The notes beneath the pieces are model-generated. The model made no database searches and had not been told where the DNA came from. It was given only the letters and a program-made list of their open reading frames with translations. The position numbers were made by a program, and so were the translations under genes. 64,000 bases of DNA from JANNSX01 sp963741525 (GTDB lineage Bacteria > Pseudomonadota > Alphaproteobacteria > Rhizobiales > Hyphomicrobiaceae), in NCBI GenBank assembly GCA_963741525.1, contig CAVUIW010000016.1:271016-335015 (forward strand). The letters are read 5' to 3'. Shown in pieces: positions 63,157 through 64,000 of this stretch (positions are counted from its first letter, which is position 1; each line of letters begins with the position of its first letter).

Positions 63157-63550
63157 TTGATCGACCATCTCTCCATCGGCGTCCGCGATCTCGATGCGGC
63201 GATCGCCTTCTACGATGCGGTGTTGGCGCCGCTCGGGCTCGGGCGGCTGAAACGCTGGAGAGCGAGGGCGCGGAACATCCTCATCGCTCGGCCTCCTACG
63301 GCCTCGCAGGCGGGCGACTGACCTTCTGGCTCGAGGAGCGCCCGAGGCCGCTCCCGCCGGGCCCGGTTTCCACGTCGCTTTCACCGCGCCTGATCGGGCG
63401 AGCGTGCATGCCTTCCATGCGGAGGGCCTCGCCCACGGCCCCGCGACAACGGCGCGCCGGGTCTGCGCGAGCATTATGCGCCCGGCTACTACGCCGCCTT
63501 CCTGTTCGACCCGGAAGGCTGGCTCATCGAGGCCGTGACCTTCTCCCCAA
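63157..63550 (+). pseudogene. glyoxalase/VOC family protein, disrupted
   Basis: Conserved pieces of a ~130-residue VOC protein are seen in order but in different frames: IDHLSIGVRDLDAAIAFYDA, then ASYGLAGGRLTFWLEERP, then GFHVAFTAPDRASVHAFHAE, then GAPGLREHYAPGYYAAFLFD ending GWLIEAVTF. At least three single-base deletions (near 63250, 63363 and 63440) are needed to explain it. His (IDHLS), His (GFHVAF) and Glu (IEAVT) metal positions are all still encoded. The start codon reads TTG (63157). It is either a recent pseudogene or an error-rich stretch. Confidence 0.7.
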
Positions 63551-63656
63551 CCTACTGGCCTCCTGCCTCAAAGCCTCGCTGCCCTACTCCTCCATCCACC
63601 ATTTCTCATCCCCCGTTTACCCTTCATTAACCTTCCCCGCCGAAACTCGCGAAAAC

Positions 63657-63671
63657 GAACATATGACGAAC
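63657..63671 (+). promoter_or_regulatory. candidate LexA (SOS) box of alphaproteobacterial type
   Basis: GAAC, seven bases, GAAC is the alphaproteobacterial LexA operator (equivalent to GTTC-N7-GTTC). It lies 24 bp upstream of the preferred xerC start, over an alternative ATG. About two chance matches are expected in 128 kb of strand, so it is only suggestive. Confidence 0.4.
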
Positions 63672-63695
63672 AAACGGTCGGCGGGGAGGCTGGCA

Positions 63696-64000
63696 ATGGC
63701 TGCCGAGGCGCTACAGCAGATCGAATACGACTCCGGGACGGACGAGTTGCCGCTGGGCGGCGACCTCGACGACGCCGTGCGCTCCTGGCTCTCGCATTTG
63801 TCCGGCGAGCGCGGGCTCGCGGAAAAGACGCTCGAAGCCTACGCCCGCGACGTCCGCCAGTTCCTGGGGAGCCTGGAAGTCCAGCTCGGGCATATGCCTT
63901 GCCTCGCCGACATGGCGACGCTCGAGCCGAAAGTGTTCCGCACCTTCATGTCGAGCCGCCGGCGGATCGGCACGGCGCCGCGCTCGCTCTCGCGCCAGAT
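63696..64000 (+). CDS. xerC: tyrosine recombinase XerC, N-terminal part (runs off window)
   Basis: The visible ~100 residues form the N-terminal SAM-like core-binding domain of XerC/XerD: LDDAVRSWLSHLSGERGLAE, KTLEAYARDVRQFLGSL and TLEPKVFRTFMSSRRRIG ... SLSRQ. The catalytic domain lies beyond the window. ATG 63696 has GGGGAGG six bases before it and is preferred over the in-frame ATG at 63663, which lies inside the candidate LexA box. XerC with XerD resolves chromosome dimers at dif. Its neighbourhood to priA and fsa is common in Hyphomicrobiales. Confidence 0.88.
   Translation, partial: MAAEALQQIEYDSGTDELPLGGDLDDAVRSWLSHLSGERGLAEKTLEAYARDVRQFLGSLEVQLGHMPCLADMATLEPKVFRTFMSSRRRIGTAPRSLSRQ

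Noticed and set aside
1..64000. CRISPR arrays, prophage or toxin-antitoxin/defence modules
   Set aside because: No regularly spaced repeats, cas genes, phage structural genes or recognisable defence genes were seen; the only recombinase is the housekeeping xerC.

Overview
The window looks like a chromosomal segment of a high-GC alphaproteobacterium, most likely a member of Hyphomicrobiales (Rhizobiales). The indicators are a CpdR-type response regulator beside N-formylglutamate amidohydrolase, a DUF1127 protein, a ROSE-like RNA thermometer behind a sigma-32 promoter on an Hsp20 gene, two small-RNA-like units with CCUCC motifs, many short intergenic palindromes, and C1 genes (glutathione-dependent formaldehyde dehydrogenase, formate-tetrahydrofolate ligase). 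No prophage, transposase, CRISPR array or rRNA operon was seen. One tRNA-Ser(GGA) is present.

Layout. 1-6.3 kb: an amino-acid-type oxidation cluster with two HalD/BesD-like Fe(II)/2-oxoglutarate oxygenases around an Ldh-family dehydrogenase, then a GNAT acetyltransferase, a DMT transporter and an FAD oxidase. 6.6-10 kb: an acyl-CoA synthetase and an acyl-CoA dehydrogenase. 10-17.9 kb: an aromatic amino acid lyase homologue whose MIO triad is replaced, a membrane histidine kinase, DUF1127/LysR, DUF924 and a cyclopropane fatty acid synthase. 17.9-27 kb: an RTX protein, a 26-codon ORF with an exceptional Shine-Dalgarno sequence, YqhA, CorA, a chromate efflux pair, a universal stress protein with an FNR-type site, an APC permease and an aspartoacylase-like protein. 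27-35 kb: an acyltransferase, MFS, cpdR, N-formylglutamate amidohydrolase, two sRNA-like units, a histidinol-phosphatase-like IMPase, a cytochrome c and a lipase. 35-42.5 kb: two TPR/TolB-type adenylate cyclases flank a heat-shock Hsp20, formaldehyde dehydrogenase, a bactofilin and DUF427. 42.5-47.7 kb: a sugar-type ABC importer operon with an SDR enzyme, an exported intradiol dioxygenase and a DJ-1 protein. 47.8-55.8 kb: transporters, cytochrome b561, a GlxA-type regulator divergent from fhs, the tRNA and a PilZ protein. 55.9-64 kb: priA, fsa, ABM, a third cyclase, a tandem pair of paralogous unknown proteins, a broken glyoxalase and the start of xerC.

A striking global feature is that about ten otherwise well-conserved genes (including priA) carry single-base frameshifts. 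This is more consistent with uncorrected sequencing indels than with natural decay, although the first oxygenase also has an in-frame stop. Disrupted frames are listed as pseudogene entries, and each entry says what the repaired product would be.
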